Assembly (NCBI RefSeq): GCF_019264445.1
Contig: NZ_JAHVAB010000076.1
Span: 51,992 to 115,991, forward strand
Direction: 5' to 3'
Origin: Hydrogenophaga sp.
Lineage (GTDB): Bacteria > Pseudomonadota > Gammaproteobacteria > Burkholderiales > Burkholderiaceae_C
Length of the DNA: 64,000 nt
Within the stretch, counting starts at the first letter, position 1. Each line of letters opens with the position of its first letter. The translations under genes and the position numbers were made by a program. The notes beneath the pieces were generated by a model, which was not told the DNA's origin, did no database searches, and saw only the letters and a program-made list of their open reading frames with translations. Below, one piece after another: positions 25,899-35,858 of the stretch.

Positions 25899-26515
25899 CC
25901 CAGACGCCTCCTGTCTCTACCGTGTCCGACCGCGTGGCACATGTGCAGCGCAACACCTCGGAAACGCAGATCGGCGTGCGCGTCAATCTCGATGGAACCG
26001 GCCAGGCCAACCTGTCCACCGGCATCGGATTCTTCGACCACATGCTCGACCAGATTGCCCGGCATGGACTGATCGACCTCGACATCCAGGCCAAAGGCGA
26101 CCTTCACATCGACGGCCACCACACGGTTGAGGATGTGGGCATCACCCTGGGCCAGGCGTTCGCACAGGCCGTGGGCGACAAGAAGGGCATTCGCCGGTAC
26201 GGCCACGCCTACGTTCCGCTGGACGAAGCCCTGTCGCGCGTGGTGATCGATTTCTCTGGCCGTCCCGGCCTGCACATGCGCGTGCCGTTCAAGAGCGGCA
26301 TGGTGGGCGGCTTCGACACGCAGCTGGCGTTCGAGTTCTTCCAGGGTTTCGTCAACCACGCGGGGGTGACCTTGCACATCGACAACCTGCACGGCGAGAA
26401 CGCCCACCACCAGGCCGAGACGGTGTTCAAGGCGTTTGCCCGTGCGCTTCGCATGGCCTTGGAGCGCGATCCGCGCATGGGTGACGTGATTCCTTCGACC
26501 AAAGGCTCGCTCTGA
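25895..26515 (+). CDS. hisB: Imidazoleglycerol-phosphate dehydratase
   Basis: HisB dehydrates imidazole glycerol phosphate. This is the monofunctional form (206 residues), without the phosphatase domain that is fused in E. coli. Metal-binding repeats [10 protein letters not shown] and [14 protein letters not shown] are both present, as is [14 protein letters not shown]. It overlaps hisC by 4 bases and lies 13 bases before hisH. Confidence 0.96.
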   Translation: MTQTPPVSTVSDRVAHVQRNTSETQIGVRVNLDGTGQANLSTGIGFFDHMLDQIARHGLIDLDIQAKGDLHIDGHHTVEDVGITLGQAFAQAVGDKKGIRRYGHAYVPLDEALSRVVIDFSGRPGLHMRVPFKSGMVGGFDTQLAFEFFQGFVNHAGVTLHIDNLHGENAHHQAETVFKAFARALRMALERDPRMGDVIPSTKGSL

Positions 26516-26528
26516 GCTCTCCTGTCCG

Positions 26529-27191
26529 ATGAAACGCAAGACAGTCGCCGTGGTCGACTACGGCAGCGGGAACCTGCGCTCGGTATCGCAGGCAGTGCAA
26601 CACGTCGCGCGCGCGCAGGACGTGGACGTGCTCGTCACCGCCGACGCCCAAGCCGTGCTTGACGCCGACCGCGTCGTGCTGCCCGGGCAGGGCCACATGG
26701 GTGACTGCATGCGAGAGCTGGCCGGCTCTGGTTTGCTGGATGCCGTATTGCACGCCGCAGCCCACAAACCGTTGTTTGGCGTGTGTGTCGGCATGCAGAT
26801 GCTGCTGGATCGCAGCGAAGAAGGGCCTACGCAAGGCCTGGGTCTCATTCCGGGCGAAGTGGTGCGCTTCCAGCTGGAAGGACAGCTGCAGGCCGATGGC
26901 AGCCGGTTCAAGGTGCCGCAGATGGGTTGGAACCCGGTGTTCCATGAGCTCGGTCGTGGCCCGTCGCACCCGCTGTGGGCGGGCATTGCGGAAGGCGCCT
27001 ACTTTTACTTTGTTCACAGCTTCTACGCCCGACCTGCCCGGACCGAGCACTGTGCAGGCGAAGCCGACTATGGCGGACGCTTTGCGGCGGCCATCGCGCA
27101 CGATAATATTTTTGCCACCCAGTTTCACCCGGAGAAGAGCGCCGATCAGGGGCTGGCGCTCTACCGCAACTTCCTGTCCTGGAATCCCTGA
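26529..27191 (+). CDS. hisH: Imidazole glycerol phosphate synthase, glutamine amidotransferase subunit
   Basis: HisH hydrolyses glutamine and channels ammonia to HisF. It is a class I amidotransferase with the nucleophile Cys in GVCVGMQML (near residue 82) and the His-Glu pair in FHPEKS (near residue 202). The YGSGNLRS start is typical of the family. It has 220 residues and is followed by hisA after 27 bases. Confidence 0.95.
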   Translation: MKRKTVAVVDYGSGNLRSVSQAVQHVARAQDVDVLVTADAQAVLDADRVVLPGQGHMGDCMRELAGSGLLDAVLHAAAHKPLFGVCVGMQMLLDRSEEGPTQGLGLIPGEVVRFQLEGQLQADGSRFKVPQMGWNPVFHELGRGPSHPLWAGIAEGAYFYFVHSFYARPARTEHCAGEADYGGRFAAAIAHDNIFATQFHPEKSADQGLALYRNFLSWNP

Positions 27192-27218
27192 GTCCACCCG
27201 CCCTTCATCCACACCATC

Positions 27219-27959
27219 ATGCTGCTGATTCCTGCCATTGATCTGAAAGACGGCCAGTGCGTTCGCCTCAAACAGGGCGACATGGACCAATCCACGGTGT
27301 TCGGCGAGGACCCGGCGGCCATCGCCCGCAGTTGGGTGAACAAGGGCGCGCGGCGGGTGCATCTGGTGGACCTCAATGGAGCGTTTGCCGGCAAACCCAA
27401 GAACGAGCAGGCCATTCGCGCCATCCTCAAGGAAGTGGGTTCCGAGGTCGACGTTCAGCTCGGCGGCGGCATCCGCGATCTCGACACCATCGAGCGCTAT
27501 CTCGATGCGGGCTTGCGCTACGTGATCATCGGCACCGCAGCCGTGAAGAACCCCGGCTTCCTGCAGGACGCGTGCACCGCGTTTGGCGGCCACATCATCG
27601 TGGGCCTGGATGCCAAGGACGGCAAGGTCGCTACCGATGGTTGGAGCAAGCTCACCGGCCACGAGGTCGTGGATCTGGGCAAGAAATTTGAAGACTACGG
27701 CGTGGAAGGCATCATCTACACCGATATCGGGCGCGACGGCATGCTGTCTGGCATCAACATCGACGCCACCGTCAAGCTGGCGCAGGCGCTGTCGATTCCC
27801 GTCATCGCATCGGGTGGGCTGTCCAACCTGGACGACATCCGGGCGCTGTGCGCGGTGGAAGACGAGGGCGTCGAAGGCGTGATTTGTGGCCGCTCCATTT
27901 ATAGCGGTGATCTGGACTTTGAAGCCGCGCAGCAGCTGGCCGACGACCTCAACGGCTGA
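27219..27959 (+). CDS. hisA: Phosphoribosylformimino-5-aminoimidazole carboxamide ribotide isomerase
   Basis: HisA is a TIM-barrel isomerase that opens the ribose of ProFAR. The N-terminal [14 protein letters not shown] contains the catalytic Asp8. A second conserved Asp lies in [17 protein letters not shown] and IASGGLSN form the phosphate-binding loops. The protein is 246 residues and is followed directly by hisF. Confidence 0.96.
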   Translation: MLLIPAIDLKDGQCVRLKQGDMDQSTVFGEDPAAIARSWVNKGARRVHLVDLNGAFAGKPKNEQAIRAILKEVGSEVDVQLGGGIRDLDTIERYLDAGLRYVIIGTAAVKNPGFLQDACTAFGGHIIVGLDAKDGKVATDGWSKLTGHEVVDLGKKFEDYGVEGIIYTDIGRDGMLSGINIDATVKLAQALSIPVIASGGLSNLDDIRALCAVEDEGVEGVICGRSIYSGDLDFEAAQQLADDLNG

Positions 27960-27960
27960 T

Positions 27961-28740
27961 ATGCTCGCCAAACGCATCATCCCCTGCCTGGATGTCACTG
28001 GCGGTCGCGTCGTCAAAGGCGTGAATTTCGTGGAGCTGCGTGACGCCGGCGACCCCGTGGAAATTGCCGCGCGCTACAACGAGCAGGGCGCCGACGAACT
28101 CACCTTCCTGGACATCACGGCCACCTCCGATGGGCGCGACCTCATCCTGCACATCATCGAAGCGGTGGCCTCGCAGGTGTTCATTCCGCTGACGGTGGGT
28201 GGTGGCGTGCGCACCGTGGAAGACGTGCGGCGCTTGCTCAACGCCGGCGCGGACAAGACCAGTTTCAACTCGGCAGCGATTGCCAATCCCCAGGTGATCC
28301 GCGAGGCATCTGACAAATACGGTGCCCAGTGCATCGTGGTGGCGATCGATGCCAAGCGGCGCCAGGGTGCCGATCTCGCGCAGCGCGGTGAAGGATGGGA
28401 CGTCTACAGCCACGGCGGGCGCAAAAATACCGGGCTGGATGCCGTGGCTTGGGCGACCAAAATGGCCGACTTCGGAGCCGGCGAGATCCTGCTCACCAGC
28501 ATGGATCGCGACGGCACGAAATCGGGCTTTGACCTGTCACTCACCCGTGCGGTGGCCGACGCGGTGAGCGTGCCTGTCATCGCCTCAGGCGGCGTGGGGA
28601 CGCTGGACCACCTGGCCGATGGCGTGCAGCAAGGCGGCGCCGATGCCGTGCTGGCCGCCAGCATCTTTCACTACGGCGAATTCACGGTGGCCCAGGCCAA
28701 GGCCCGCATGGCCGAGCGCGGCATTCCCGTGCGGCTCTGA
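27961..28740 (+). CDS. hisF: Imidazole glycerol phosphate synthase, cyclase subunit
   Basis: HisF uses ammonia from HisH to make imidazole glycerol phosphate and AICAR. The catalytic aspartates lie in [13 protein letters not shown] (Asp11) and [14 protein letters not shown] (Asp130 region). I used the ATG at 27961, one base after the hisA stop (259 residues). The open frame extends back into hisA without family-like sequence. The next gene is on the opposite strand, so hisF probably ends the first his transcript. Confidence 0.95.
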   Translation: MLAKRIIPCLDVTGGRVVKGVNFVELRDAGDPVEIAARYNEQGADELTFLDITATSDGRDLILHIIEAVASQVFIPLTVGGGVRTVEDVRRLLNAGADKTSFNSAAIANPQVIREASDKYGAQCIVVAIDAKRRQGADLAQRGEGWDVYSHGGRKNTGLDAVAWATKMADFGAGEILLTSMDRDGTKSGFDLSLTRAVADAVSVPVIASGGVGTLDHLADGVQQGGADAVLAASIFHYGEFTVAQAKARMAERGIPVRL

Positions 28741-28750
28741 CCGCGTTGTC

Positions 28751-29248
28751 TCAAAGGTGGTCGCTGCCACGTGCGGGCAGCTGCCGCTCCAGCCGGTCTT
28801 CGAGTTCTCCGACACTTGCGCTGAGGCCGTTGGCGCTCTGCTCGATCACCTGGGTGAGCGCGGCCTGCACCTGATCCAGCTTGACGTGCAGCTTGTTCGA
28901 CAGATCCTGTTCGCGAGTGGCGGCGGTTTGCAACTCGGTCTGGAGGTATTGGCGCAGCTCCGTGAAGCGAGACGCCTCTGCCTTGTCGGCCAGCAGCCGC
29001 TGGTCAGCCGCCTCGCGCGTGATGCGGCGCACCTCCATCAGGTGCAGGGTCTGGTAATACACCAGCGCCGCTAGAAACACGACCAGCACAAGCGCCAGCA
29101 TGCCCAAGAGCACCAAGCCCATGGGCGCCTGCACCTGCGTGAAGCCGAAATTCAGGGCTGTCGGCTGCAGGATCTGTTCAAAGTTCAAGGCCACGAAGCC
29201 TGCAATGAACAGAATGAAGACGACGAGGAACAGGGTGCGCAGTTTCAT
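28751..29248 (-). CDS. LapA-domain (DUF1049) inner-membrane protein
   Basis: This 165-residue protein has two N-terminal membrane helices in the LapA/YciS arrangement (about 5-25 and 42-65, around VALNFEQI and GLVLLGMLALVLVVFLAA). A charged, coiled-coil cytoplasmic tail rich in Q, E and R follows. I chose the ATG at 29248, preceded by AAGGA; the open frame continues upstream to 29428 without good sequence. It sits convergent to hisF and divergent from hisI, splitting the his cluster. Function is unknown; LapA proteins are linked to envelope lipopolysaccharide assembly in E. coli. Confidence 0.75.
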   Translation of the reverse strand: MKLRTLFLVVFILFIAGFVALNFEQILQPTALNFGFTQVQAPMGLVLLGMLALVLVVFLAALVYYQTLHLMEVRRITREAADQRLLADKAEASRFTELRQYLQTELQTAATREQDLSNKLHVKLDQVQAALTQVIEQSANGLSASVGELEDRLERQLPARGSDHL

Positions 29249-29357
29249 GAAGGGTCCTTGTCTTTGAGGCATGCGGGGCCGCAGCGGTCCGAACCATCCT
29301 AACGGCATTCGCCGAGCGAGGTGTGTCCATGTGAAAGGCCCATGGTAGATTCCCGGC

Positions 29358-29747
29358 ATGAATTGGCTGAACGAAGTGAAGTGGGATGCGCAGGGCTTGG
29401 TGCCCGTGATCGCGCAAGAGGCCGCCACGGGCGACGTATTGATGTTCGCCTGGATGAACCGCGAAGCGCTTGCAAAGACGGCCGAGCTCGGCCGTGCGGT
29501 GTACTACAGCCGTTCACGCGAACGCCTGTGGTTCAAGGGCGAGGAATCCGGCCACGTACAGGCCGTGCACGACATCCGCATGGACTGTGACAACGATGTC
29601 GTGCTGCTCAAGGTCACGCAACTCGGCCATGAGCCCGGCATCGCGTGTCACACCGGGCGCCACAGCTGCTTCTTCCAGCGGCTGGACGGCGGGCAGTGGC
29701 AGGCCGTGGAGCCTGTGCTCAAAGACCCCGAATCGATCTACAAGTAA
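29358..29747 (+). CDS. hisI: Phosphoribosyl-AMP cyclohydrolase
   Basis: HisI opens the adenine ring of phosphoribosyl-AMP, the third step of histidine synthesis. The 129-residue product carries the metal-binding region [15 protein letters not shown] and the Cys residues of [13 protein letters not shown]. It is a stand-alone HisI, not fused to HisE as in E. coli. It is followed 7 bases later by hisE. The transcript probably starts in the gap upstream, because the preceding gene is on the opposite strand. Confidence 0.95.
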   Translation: MNWLNEVKWDAQGLVPVIAQEAATGDVLMFAWMNREALAKTAELGRAVYYSRSRERLWFKGEESGHVQAVHDIRMDCDNDVVLLKVTQLGHEPGIACHTGRHSCFFQRLDGGQWQAVEPVLKDPESIYK

Positions 29748-29754
29748 ATCTGAT

Positions 29755-30138
29755 ATGTCCAGCACCACCGACGACCTCGCGCGCCTGGCCGCCGTGATCG
29801 AGAGCCGCAAGCCAGCCAATGGTGGCGATCCCGAGCAAAGCTACGTGGCGCGCCTCTTGCACAAAGGCCCCGAGGCCTTCCTGAAAAAGATCGGCGAGGA
29901 AGCCACCGAAACCGTGATGGCGGCCAAAGATGCCGACCACGGTGGTGATCGCCAAAAGCTCGTGAACGAAACCGCCGATCTCTGGTTCCATTGCATGATC
30001 GCCCTGGCGCATTACAACCTCGGACCCGCCGATGTGGTGGCCGAACTCGTGCGCCGGGAAGGCCTGAGCGGGCTTGAGGAAAAAGCGATGCGCAAGGTGT
30101 TGCAGCGCGAAGCGGCCGCCCGCACGGACGCCGGTTGA
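29755..30138 (+). CDS. hisE: Phosphoribosyl-ATP pyrophosphatase
   Basis: HisE removes pyrophosphate from phosphoribosyl-ATP, the second step of histidine synthesis. The 127-residue all-alpha protein shows the MazG-like metal-binding pattern [15 protein letters not shown] and ETADLWFH. I used the ATG at 29755, 7 bases after hisI. The longer frame from 29470 overlaps hisI and is not plausible. Confidence 0.95.
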   Translation: MSSTTDDLARLAAVIESRKPANGGDPEQSYVARLLHKGPEAFLKKIGEEATETVMAAKDADHGGDRQKLVNETADLWFHCMIALAHYNLGPADVVAELVRREGLSGLEEKAMRKVLQREAAARTDAG

Positions 30139-30150
30139 AGGGGGCCACAC

Positions 30151-30540
30151 ATGAGCGACATCATCGACGTCCAGGCCGTTGACAGCGCGAAGGCGCAGAG
30201 CCTGAGGACGGTGGGCTGGGTGAGTTACATCCTGCATCTGGTGGTGGCCGTTGGTGCGGTGCTGCCGGGCGCGCAGGCAAGCCCTGCTTTGCTGATCATC
30301 GCGCTGATCATCGATCTCGTGAAAAAGAGCGAGGCCGAGGGCACCTGGCAGGCCAGCCATTTCGCCTGGCGCATTCGCACCGTGCTTTGGGCCGCAGTGC
30401 TCTACCTGGTGACATTGCCCTTGTGGCTGCTGCTGGTGGCGCCGGGCTGGATCGCCTGGTGCCTCATTTCCATCTGGTTCCTCTATCGCATCGTCAAGGG
30501 CATGGTTCGCATGAACGCCAGCCAGCCCATGCCCGAATGA
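30151..30540 (+). CDS. DUF4870-family membrane protein
   Basis: This 129-residue protein has about three membrane helices (around residues 22-42, 46-60 and 76-108) and a short polar tail. The pattern of a first TM pair followed by a W-rich third region matches the DUF4870 family of small bacterial membrane proteins. No function is known. It lies between hisE and hinT, spaced by 12 and 10 bases, and is probably co-transcribed with them. Confidence 0.7.
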   Translation: MSDIIDVQAVDSAKAQSLRTVGWVSYILHLVVAVGAVLPGAQASPALLIIALIIDLVKKSEAEGTWQASHFAWRIRTVLWAAVLYLVTLPLWLLLVAPGWIAWCLISIWFLYRIVKGMVRMNASQPMPE

Positions 30541-30550
30541 AGTATTTCCC

Positions 30551-30913
30551 ATGAGCGCTCACGACCCCCACTGCATCTTTTGCAAAATCGTTGCTGGCCA
30601 GATTCCCTCCAGAAAGGTGTACGAGGACGACGACCTTTTTGCCTTCCACGACATTCACCCGTGGGCGCCCGTGCACTTCCTCGTGATTCCGAAGCAGCAT
30701 ATTCCGTCCATGGCGCAGCTGGGCCCCGAGCATGAGCGCCTGATGGGGCGCATCATGACGCTGGCGCCACGCCTGGCGCTGGAGCAGGGCTGCAATCCGT
30801 ACCCTGAAGGCGGATTCCGCATCGTGTGCAACAACGGCACCGAAGGCGGGCAGGAGGTCCATCATCTGCACGTTCATGTGATGGGCGGGCCTCGCCCTTG
30901 GTCGCGCGGCTGA
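30551..30913 (+). CDS. HIT-family purine nucleoside phosphoramidase (HinT-like)
   Basis: This 120-residue histidine-triad protein is HinT-like, of the group that hydrolyses AMP-linked phosphoramidates such as AMP-lysine. The catalytic triad HLHVHV lies near residues 106-111. A CIFCKI motif at the N-terminus may bind zinc. Placement between hisE and tatA is common in betaproteobacteria. Confidence 0.9.
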   Translation: MSAHDPHCIFCKIVAGQIPSRKVYEDDDLFAFHDIHPWAPVHFLVIPKQHIPSMAQLGPEHERLMGRIMTLAPRLALEQGCNPYPEGGFRIVCNNGTEGGQEVHHLHVHVMGGPRPWSRG

Positions 30914-31023
30914 GTGCCGTACAGCGGGCGCGGGTGTGAGGCCTGTCGCGCCAGCTGAACTCCTACCCGGGCTTAGAATCGCACCCACAGCGGCTCTCGC
31001 TCATTCCCTATCTGGAGAAACTC

Positions 31024-31266
31024 ATGGGTTCGTTCTCAATCTGGCACTGGCTGATCGTGCTGCTGATCGTGGTGATGGTGTTTGGCACCAAGAAGCTCAA
31101 AAACATTGGTTCTGATCTGGGCGGTGCAGTCAAAGGCTTCAAGGACGGCATCAAGGAAGGCGGACAGACGTCTGCGGACAACGCATCTGCACCTGCCGGG
31201 CAGGTGACGCAGGACAGCCGTGCCGACAAGAACGCTATCGACGTGGAAGCCAAACAAAAAAGCTGA
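31024..31266 (+). CDS. tatA: TatA, twin-arginine translocase subunit
   Basis: TatA oligomerises to form the pore-like part of the Tat system for folded proteins. The 80-residue product has a short N-terminal membrane helix (about 4-20), the hinge FGTKKL and the amphipathic helix [19 protein letters not shown], then an unstructured tail. tatB and tatC follow. The Rieske protein encoded later in this window is a probable client. Confidence 0.95.
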   Translation: MGSFSIWHWLIVLLIVVMVFGTKKLKNIGSDLGGAVKGFKDGIKEGGQTSADNASAPAGQVTQDSRADKNAIDVEAKQKS

Positions 31267-31359
31267 TATCCAGCCGCTGCCGCGAGCGCTCCCGCATTGC
31301 TCCGCAGCTCCCTCCCCGGGTGACCGCTCACCCGACATTGCCCGCAGGATGGCCAATAC

Positions 31360-31854
31360 ATGATTGATCTGGGCATTTCCAAGCTCGCCCTCATCGGGGC
31401 GGTGGCGTTGATCGTCATCGGGCCCGAGAAGCTACCTCGCGTCGCCCGCACGGTCGGTACGCTGCTGGGGAAGGCACAGCGCTATGTGGCTGATGTCAAG
31501 GCAGAGGTCAGCCGGTCCATGGAGCTCGAAGAGCTCAAGAAGATGAAGGAGTCTGTGACCGAAGCGGCGCGGGATGTGGAGGCGTCTGTGCAAGGCGGGG
31601 CCAGCGATTTTGAGAAGTCGTGGTCGGAGGCCACGGCGGGCCTGGACGGCACGGCATCCTCTCCTTACGATGCCCATGCACCGCTGACCTCCCTGGATGT
31701 GCCGGTTTACAAACACCCCAAGAAGAACTGGCGCCTCAAGCAGAAGGCCATGCCCCAGTGGTTCAAAGCCCGCACCGGCGTGCGCACCCGCACGCAATCG
31801 GGTGCGGCCCGCGTGGCCCGTTTCCGGCCACGATCCTCATCCGCTCCCCGTTGA
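31360..31854 (+). CDS. tatB: TatB, twin-arginine translocase subunit
   Basis: TatB forms the substrate receptor with TatC. The 164-residue protein has the TatB-type N-terminus [19 protein letters not shown] with the GPEKLP hinge (about 21-27), an amphipathic coiled-coil region and a basic C-terminal tail. Its stop overlaps the tatC start by one base (TGATG). Confidence 0.94.
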   Translation: MIDLGISKLALIGAVALIVIGPEKLPRVARTVGTLLGKAQRYVADVKAEVSRSMELEELKKMKESVTEAARDVEASVQGGASDFEKSWSEATAGLDGTASSPYDAHAPLTSLDVPVYKHPKKNWRLKQKAMPQWFKARTGVRTRTQSGAARVARFRPRSSSAPR

Positions 31855-32654
31855 TGTCCGACCCCAAAGATTCCACCGACGAGCTCGCCGGTTCCGAGCA
31901 GCCGTTTGTTCAGCACCTGATGGAGCTGCGTGACCGGCTCCTGTATGGCGTCATCGGCTTGGCCATCTGCATGGCACTGCTGGCGTTCTGGCCTGGCCCC
32001 AGCGGCCTGATCGATCTGATTGCGGTGCCCATTCGCGCGCACATGCCCCCCGATGCCAAGTTGATCGCCGTCGGCGTGTTTTCGCCATTTTTCGTTCCAA
32101 TCAAGGTGCTGGCGATGGCGGCGCTGCTGCTGTCCTTGCCGTGGTGGATGTACCAGGTGTGGGCGTTTGTGGCGCCAGGTCTCTACAGCCATGAAAAGCG
32201 CTTTGCCGTTCCGCTGATCGTGCTGGGCAGCGTGCTGGCCTACATCGGCATCGCGTTTGTGCAGTTTTTTGTGCTCGACAAGATGTTTGGCTTCATCCAG
32301 AAGTTCACGCCAGCCAGCGTCGCTGCCACGCCAGACATCGCCTCCTACGTCGAGGCCATTCTGTCGCTCTACCTGGCCTTCGGCCTGGCCTTCCAGGTGC
32401 CCATCGTCGTGATCCTGCTGGTCAAGATGAACATGGTGACGGTGCAGAAGCTCAAGGATTTCCGGGGGTATTTCATCGTTGTGGCGTTTGTCATCGCTGC
32501 GGTCGTGACACCGCCTGACGTGATTTCCCAGCTGGCGCTCGCGGTGCCGATGTGCTTGCTCTACGAGGCCGGTATCTGGGGCGCTCGCTGGTTCGTCAAA
32601 TCGTCGGCCAAGGCCGATGACGAAGCGGAGACAGAAGAAAAGCCTGCGTCCTGA
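31854..32654 (+). CDS. tatC: TatC, twin-arginine translocase receptor subunit
   Basis: TatC is the six-helix membrane protein that recognises twin-arginine signal peptides. FVQHLMELRDRLLY near the N-terminus and the FAPGLYSHEKR-like segment (VAPGLYSHEKRF) are diagnostic. I used the ATG at 31854 (266 residues), which overlaps the tatB stop by one base. The longer frame starting at 31620 is a shadow of tatB. The protease gene after it is convergent, with only 9 bases between them. Confidence 0.95.
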   Translation: MSDPKDSTDELAGSEQPFVQHLMELRDRLLYGVIGLAICMALLAFWPGPSGLIDLIAVPIRAHMPPDAKLIAVGVFSPFFVPIKVLAMAALLLSLPWWMYQVWAFVAPGLYSHEKRFAVPLIVLGSVLAYIGIAFVQFFVLDKMFGFIQKFTPASVAATPDIASYVEAILSLYLAFGLAFQVPIVVILLVKMNMVTVQKLKDFRGYFIVVAFVIAAVVTPPDVISQLALAVPMCLLYEAGIWGARWFVKSSAKADDEAETEEKPAS

Positions 32655-32663
32655 CGATTGCTG

Positions 32664-33812
32664 TCAGCGGGGAGCGGCTTGCTGTCGCGGAAGGTTGCGG
32701 CGGCCTGGCGTGACCTCGATGGTGGTGTTGCCGTCACGCCGAACGACGTCGAGCGTGGCGGGCTTCCCTGGTGAAAGATTGGCCACCGCCGACAGGAGTT
32801 GTGCCACGTTGTTCACCTTGCGACCGGCCACAGCAGTGATCACATCGCCCGGGCGGATGCCGGCTTGTGCAGCGGGCCCGTTTTGCAGCACACCGCTGAT
32901 GATCACGCCGGTGCCAGGCTTCATGCCGAAATTTTCAGCCAGTTCTGCGCTCAGGTCTTGTGGCTCAACGCCGATCCAGCCGCGTGTGACCTGACCGTCT
33001 TTCACGATGGCCTCCATCACGCTGCGTGCGGTCGATGTGGGAATGGCAAAGCCAATGCCCATGGAGCCGCCGGAGCGCGAGTAGATGGCCGTGTTGATGC
33101 CCATCAGCTGGCCGCTGACATCTACCAGCGCACCGCCAGAGTTGCCCGGGTTGATGGCCGCATCGGTCTGAATGAAGTTTTCGAATGTGTTGATGCCCAG
33201 CTGTGTGCGGCCCAGCGCGCTCACGATGCCGCTGGTGACCGTCTGGCCGACCCCGAACGGATTGCCGATGGCCAGCACCTGGTCACCAATCTCCAGCGCA
33301 TCCGAATTGCCGAGCGTGATCACGGGCAGATCGGTCAGGTTGATTTTCAGAATGGCCAGGTCGGTTTCCGGGTCGGTTCCGATGACCTGTGCCACCGCCT
33401 TGCGGCCGTCGTTTAGGATGACCTCGATCTCGTCGGCTTCTTCGATGACGTGATTGTTGGTGAGGACATAACCCGCAGGGCTGACGATCACGCCAGAGCC
33501 GAGTCCGCTTTGTTGCTGGGACGGCGCCTGGTCACCGAAGAAAAAGCGAAACCATGGGTCCGCGCTCTGCGGGTTGGCAGCGGGTGCCTTGCTGGTGTTG
33601 ATGCTGACGACCGCCCCGGAGGCAATGCGCGCCGCTGTTCTGAAGCTGCCCGTGCCATCGGTGGTGGCCACGGGTGTGCCCGATGGCGCTTCGAACACGG
33701 GCACCACCGTGGCTTGACGCCCCAGCCACTGCGGCTGAAGGGTGCTGACCACAAAAAGAGCCGCCACCAGGCAGGTGACGGTTTGGGCAAACAGGAGCCA
33801 GAGACGTTTCAT
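32664..33812 (-). CDS. DegS/DegQ-like S1C serine protease with one PDZ domain
   Basis: This 382-residue periplasmic protease has an N-terminal hydrophobic segment (about 8-28) that may be a membrane anchor, and a trypsin-like domain. Its catalytic triad is visible as His in TNNHVIEE, Asp in TDLAILKI and Ser in NPGNSGGAL. A single C-terminal PDZ domain (about 285-370) follows. One PDZ plus an uncleaved anchor resembles DegS more than DegP. I chose the start MKRLWLL at 33812; the open frame to 33983 runs into the divergent nif3-like gene. Confidence 0.88.
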   Translation of the reverse strand: MKRLWLLFAQTVTCLVAALFVVSTLQPQWLGRQATVVPVFEAPSGTPVATTDGTGSFRTAARIASGAVVSINTSKAPAANPQSADPWFRFFFGDQAPSQQQSGLGSGVIVSPAGYVLTNNHVIEEADEIEVILNDGRKAVAQVIGTDPETDLAILKINLTDLPVITLGNSDALEIGDQVLAIGNPFGVGQTVTSGIVSALGRTQLGINTFENFIQTDAAINPGNSGGALVDVSGQLMGINTAIYSRSGGSMGIGFAIPTSTARSVMEAIVKDGQVTRGWIGVEPQDLSAELAENFGMKPGTGVIISGVLQNGPAAQAGIRPGDVITAVAGRKVNNVAQLLSAVANLSPGKPATLDVVRRDGNTTIEVTPGRRNLPRQQAAPR

Positions 33813-33973
33813 GTGCGGAGTGATCGGGTTGAATGGTGCGCGGTCCGGGCGCCACGGCCGGTATTGTCCCGCATATGCGCCGCGCGCAGCAGGCTTCAAG
33901 CCCCCGCTTGAATGCCGCAGGGGTGCCGTGTGGGTGTCAGAATGACCGTTTCCTGTTTGCTCAATAACGCGCC

Positions 33974-34759
33974 ATGTCCGCACAAAATCCTGAAGGCCCG
34001 TTCGCTACCCGCACGGCGCTCACCGAAGCGCTCGATGCCCTGCTGGTGCCAGCCCAGTTCAAGGACTACGGCCCCAACGGCCTCCAGGTTGAGGGGCGGA
34101 TGCACGTGCGCAAGCTGGTCAGCGGTGTGACCGCGAGTCTGGCCTTGATTGAAGCGGCTGTAGGAGAGGGGGCGGATGCGCTTTTGGTCCACCATGGCTT
34201 GTTCTGGCGTGGGCAAGAGGGCCGTGTCACTGGGTGGATGAAGGCGCGTCTTGCGAAGCTGCTGGCGCACGACATCAACTTGCTGGCGTATCACCTTCCA
34301 CTGGATGCTCACCCCCAGCTGGGCAACAACGCCCAACTCGCGCGGCATCTTGGCGTGGACATCTACCCCGATGGTCGGGGGCGCTTTGGCGAGCAATCAC
34401 TCGGCTTCATGGGTGAGCGCCGCTCTGAAAGTGCCCGCGCGCTGGCCGATCACATCGCGCAGCGCCTAGGGCGAACGGTGACTTTGGTGACCGGAGAGGA
34501 TCGCCCGGTGCACCGGGTTGCCATGTGCACCGGTGGCGCGCAAAGTTACTTCGAAGCGGCGATTGCCGCCGGTGCGGATGTGTTTGTGACGGGCGAAATT
34601 TCCGAGCCTCAAGCGCACTACGCGCGTGAATGCGGCGTGGCCTACATCGCCTGCGGTCATCACGCTTCCGAGCGCTATGGAGCGCCTGCGGTAGGTGCGC
34701 ACGTGGCAGCACAGCTCGGGCTGACACATGTGTTTATCGATATCGACAACCCAGCTTGA
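33974..34759 (+). CDS. Nif3-like dinuclear metal-binding protein
   Basis: This 261-residue protein belongs to the Nif3/YbgI family of hexameric dinuclear-metal proteins. The metal-binding His residues are visible in LLVHHGLFW and near the C-terminus in GHHASERYG, with Glu in TGEISEPQAH. YbgI-type proteins are described as GTP cyclohydrolase 1 type 2-like, but the cellular role is unsettled. It is divergent from the protease and just upstream of pdxA. Confidence 0.88.
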   Translation: MSAQNPEGPFATRTALTEALDALLVPAQFKDYGPNGLQVEGRMHVRKLVSGVTASLALIEAAVGEGADALLVHHGLFWRGQEGRVTGWMKARLAKLLAHDINLLAYHLPLDAHPQLGNNAQLARHLGVDIYPDGRGRFGEQSLGFMGERRSESARALADHIAQRLGRTVTLVTGEDRPVHRVAMCTGGAQSYFEAAIAAGADVFVTGEISEPQAHYARECGVAYIACGHHASERYGAPAVGAHVAAQLGLTHVFIDIDNPA

Positions 34760-34767
34760 ACCAACCC

Positions 34768-35808
34768 ATGCCTGCATTGCATTCCCGCCCGGTTGTTCTG
34801 ACCATGGGCGATCCCGCTGGTATCGGGCCAGAGATCATTGTCAAAGCCTTTCGAGAGCGTCCGGCGCTGCAGCGTCAGTTGGTGGTGGCGGGGGATGTGT
34901 CCACGCTGCAGCGTGCGTTGCGCGTCACCGCCGCTGGAACCGCCTCGGCGGTCGAGAGTCTGTTGCTGGCGGAGATTGGCGACATGGCAGACCTTGCTGC
35001 CGTGCCGCCGGGCTGCATGGCGGTGGTGCAGGCGTGCTCCCTGGCGCAACCCGCGGCATGGGGTGCGATCAGCGGGCAAGCGGGGCTCGCCGCGGCGCAG
35101 TGCATCCGTTGGGCTGCACAGGCGGCGTTGACGGGCGAAGCGCGCGCCGTGGTGACCGCGCCCATTCACAAGGAGGCCTTGTCCGCCGCGGGAGTGACTT
35201 ACCCAGGCCATACCGAGTTGTTGCAGGCCGAGGCGGCCGGGTATTTGGGCGTGCCGGTATCGGCGCTGCCTGTGCGCATGATGCTCAGCTGCCCGGGATT
35301 GAGCACCGTCCTGGTGAGCATCCATGTGTCGTTGCAGCAGGCCTTGAAGGCCGTGACCCCCGATCAGGTGTTGCAGACCATTCGCATCACCCATTCCTAC
35401 TTTCAGCGGGCGGGCATGGCGATGCCCCGTATTGCAGTGGCAGGTCTGAACCCGCATGCGGGTGAGGGTGGGCTCTTCGGGCGGGAGGAGATCGAGTCCA
35501 TCGCGCCAGCGATCGAGCTCGCGCGCCAAGAGGGGATCGACGCCTCGGGACCGCACGCGCCCGATACGGTCTTCATGAGGGCGCGCCAGGGTGCCTTCGA
35601 TGTGGTGGTGGCGATGTACCACGACCAAGGGCTGATTCCCGTGAAATTGCTCGGCCTGGAGCACGGCGTGAACACCACGCTGGGGTTGCCCTTTGTCCGC
35701 ACCAGCCCGGATCATGGCACTGCCTTTGATCTGGCGGGCACCGGAAGCGCCAGCGCATCCAGCCTGCTGGCCTCGGTGGATGCCGCCTTGGCCGCTACCG
35801 CCGTTTGA
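34768..35808 (+). CDS. pdxA: 4-hydroxythreonine-4-phosphate dehydrogenase
   Basis: PdxA oxidises 4-phosphohydroxy-L-threonine in the deoxyxylulose-5-phosphate-dependent route to vitamin B6. The start TMGDPAGIGPEI is diagnostic. Metal-binding His residues lie in YPGHTELL and near AMYHDQGLIPVK, and the end of the domain shows TSPDHGTAFD. I used the ATG at 34768 (346 residues); a TTG at 34756 that overlaps the upstream stop is also possible. Confidence 0.93.
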   Translation: MPALHSRPVVLTMGDPAGIGPEIIVKAFRERPALQRQLVVAGDVSTLQRALRVTAAGTASAVESLLLAEIGDMADLAAVPPGCMAVVQACSLAQPAAWGAISGQAGLAAAQCIRWAAQAALTGEARAVVTAPIHKEALSAAGVTYPGHTELLQAEAAGYLGVPVSALPVRMMLSCPGLSTVLVSIHVSLQQALKAVTPDQVLQTIRITHSYFQRAGMAMPRIAVAGLNPHAGEGGLFGREEIESIAPAIELARQEGIDASGPHAPDTVFMRARQGAFDVVVAMYHDQGLIPVKLLGLEHGVNTTLGLPFVRTSPDHGTAFDLAGTGSASASSLLASVDAALAATAV

Positions 35809-35811
35809 CAC

Positions 35812-35835
35812 GCGGCAGGCCGGCTCGCCTGCCGC
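35812..35835. terminator. Hairpin between convergent pdxA and mscL
   Basis: GCGGCAGGC (35812-35820) and GCCTGCCGC (35827-35835) form a perfect 9-bp stem with a 6-base loop, starting 4 bases after the pdxA stop. There is no T tract on either side, so it may act as a bidirectional weak terminator or as an mRNA end stabiliser. Confidence 0.5.
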
Positions 35836-35858
35836 TCAACAACAGGTTTGGACCTGGC

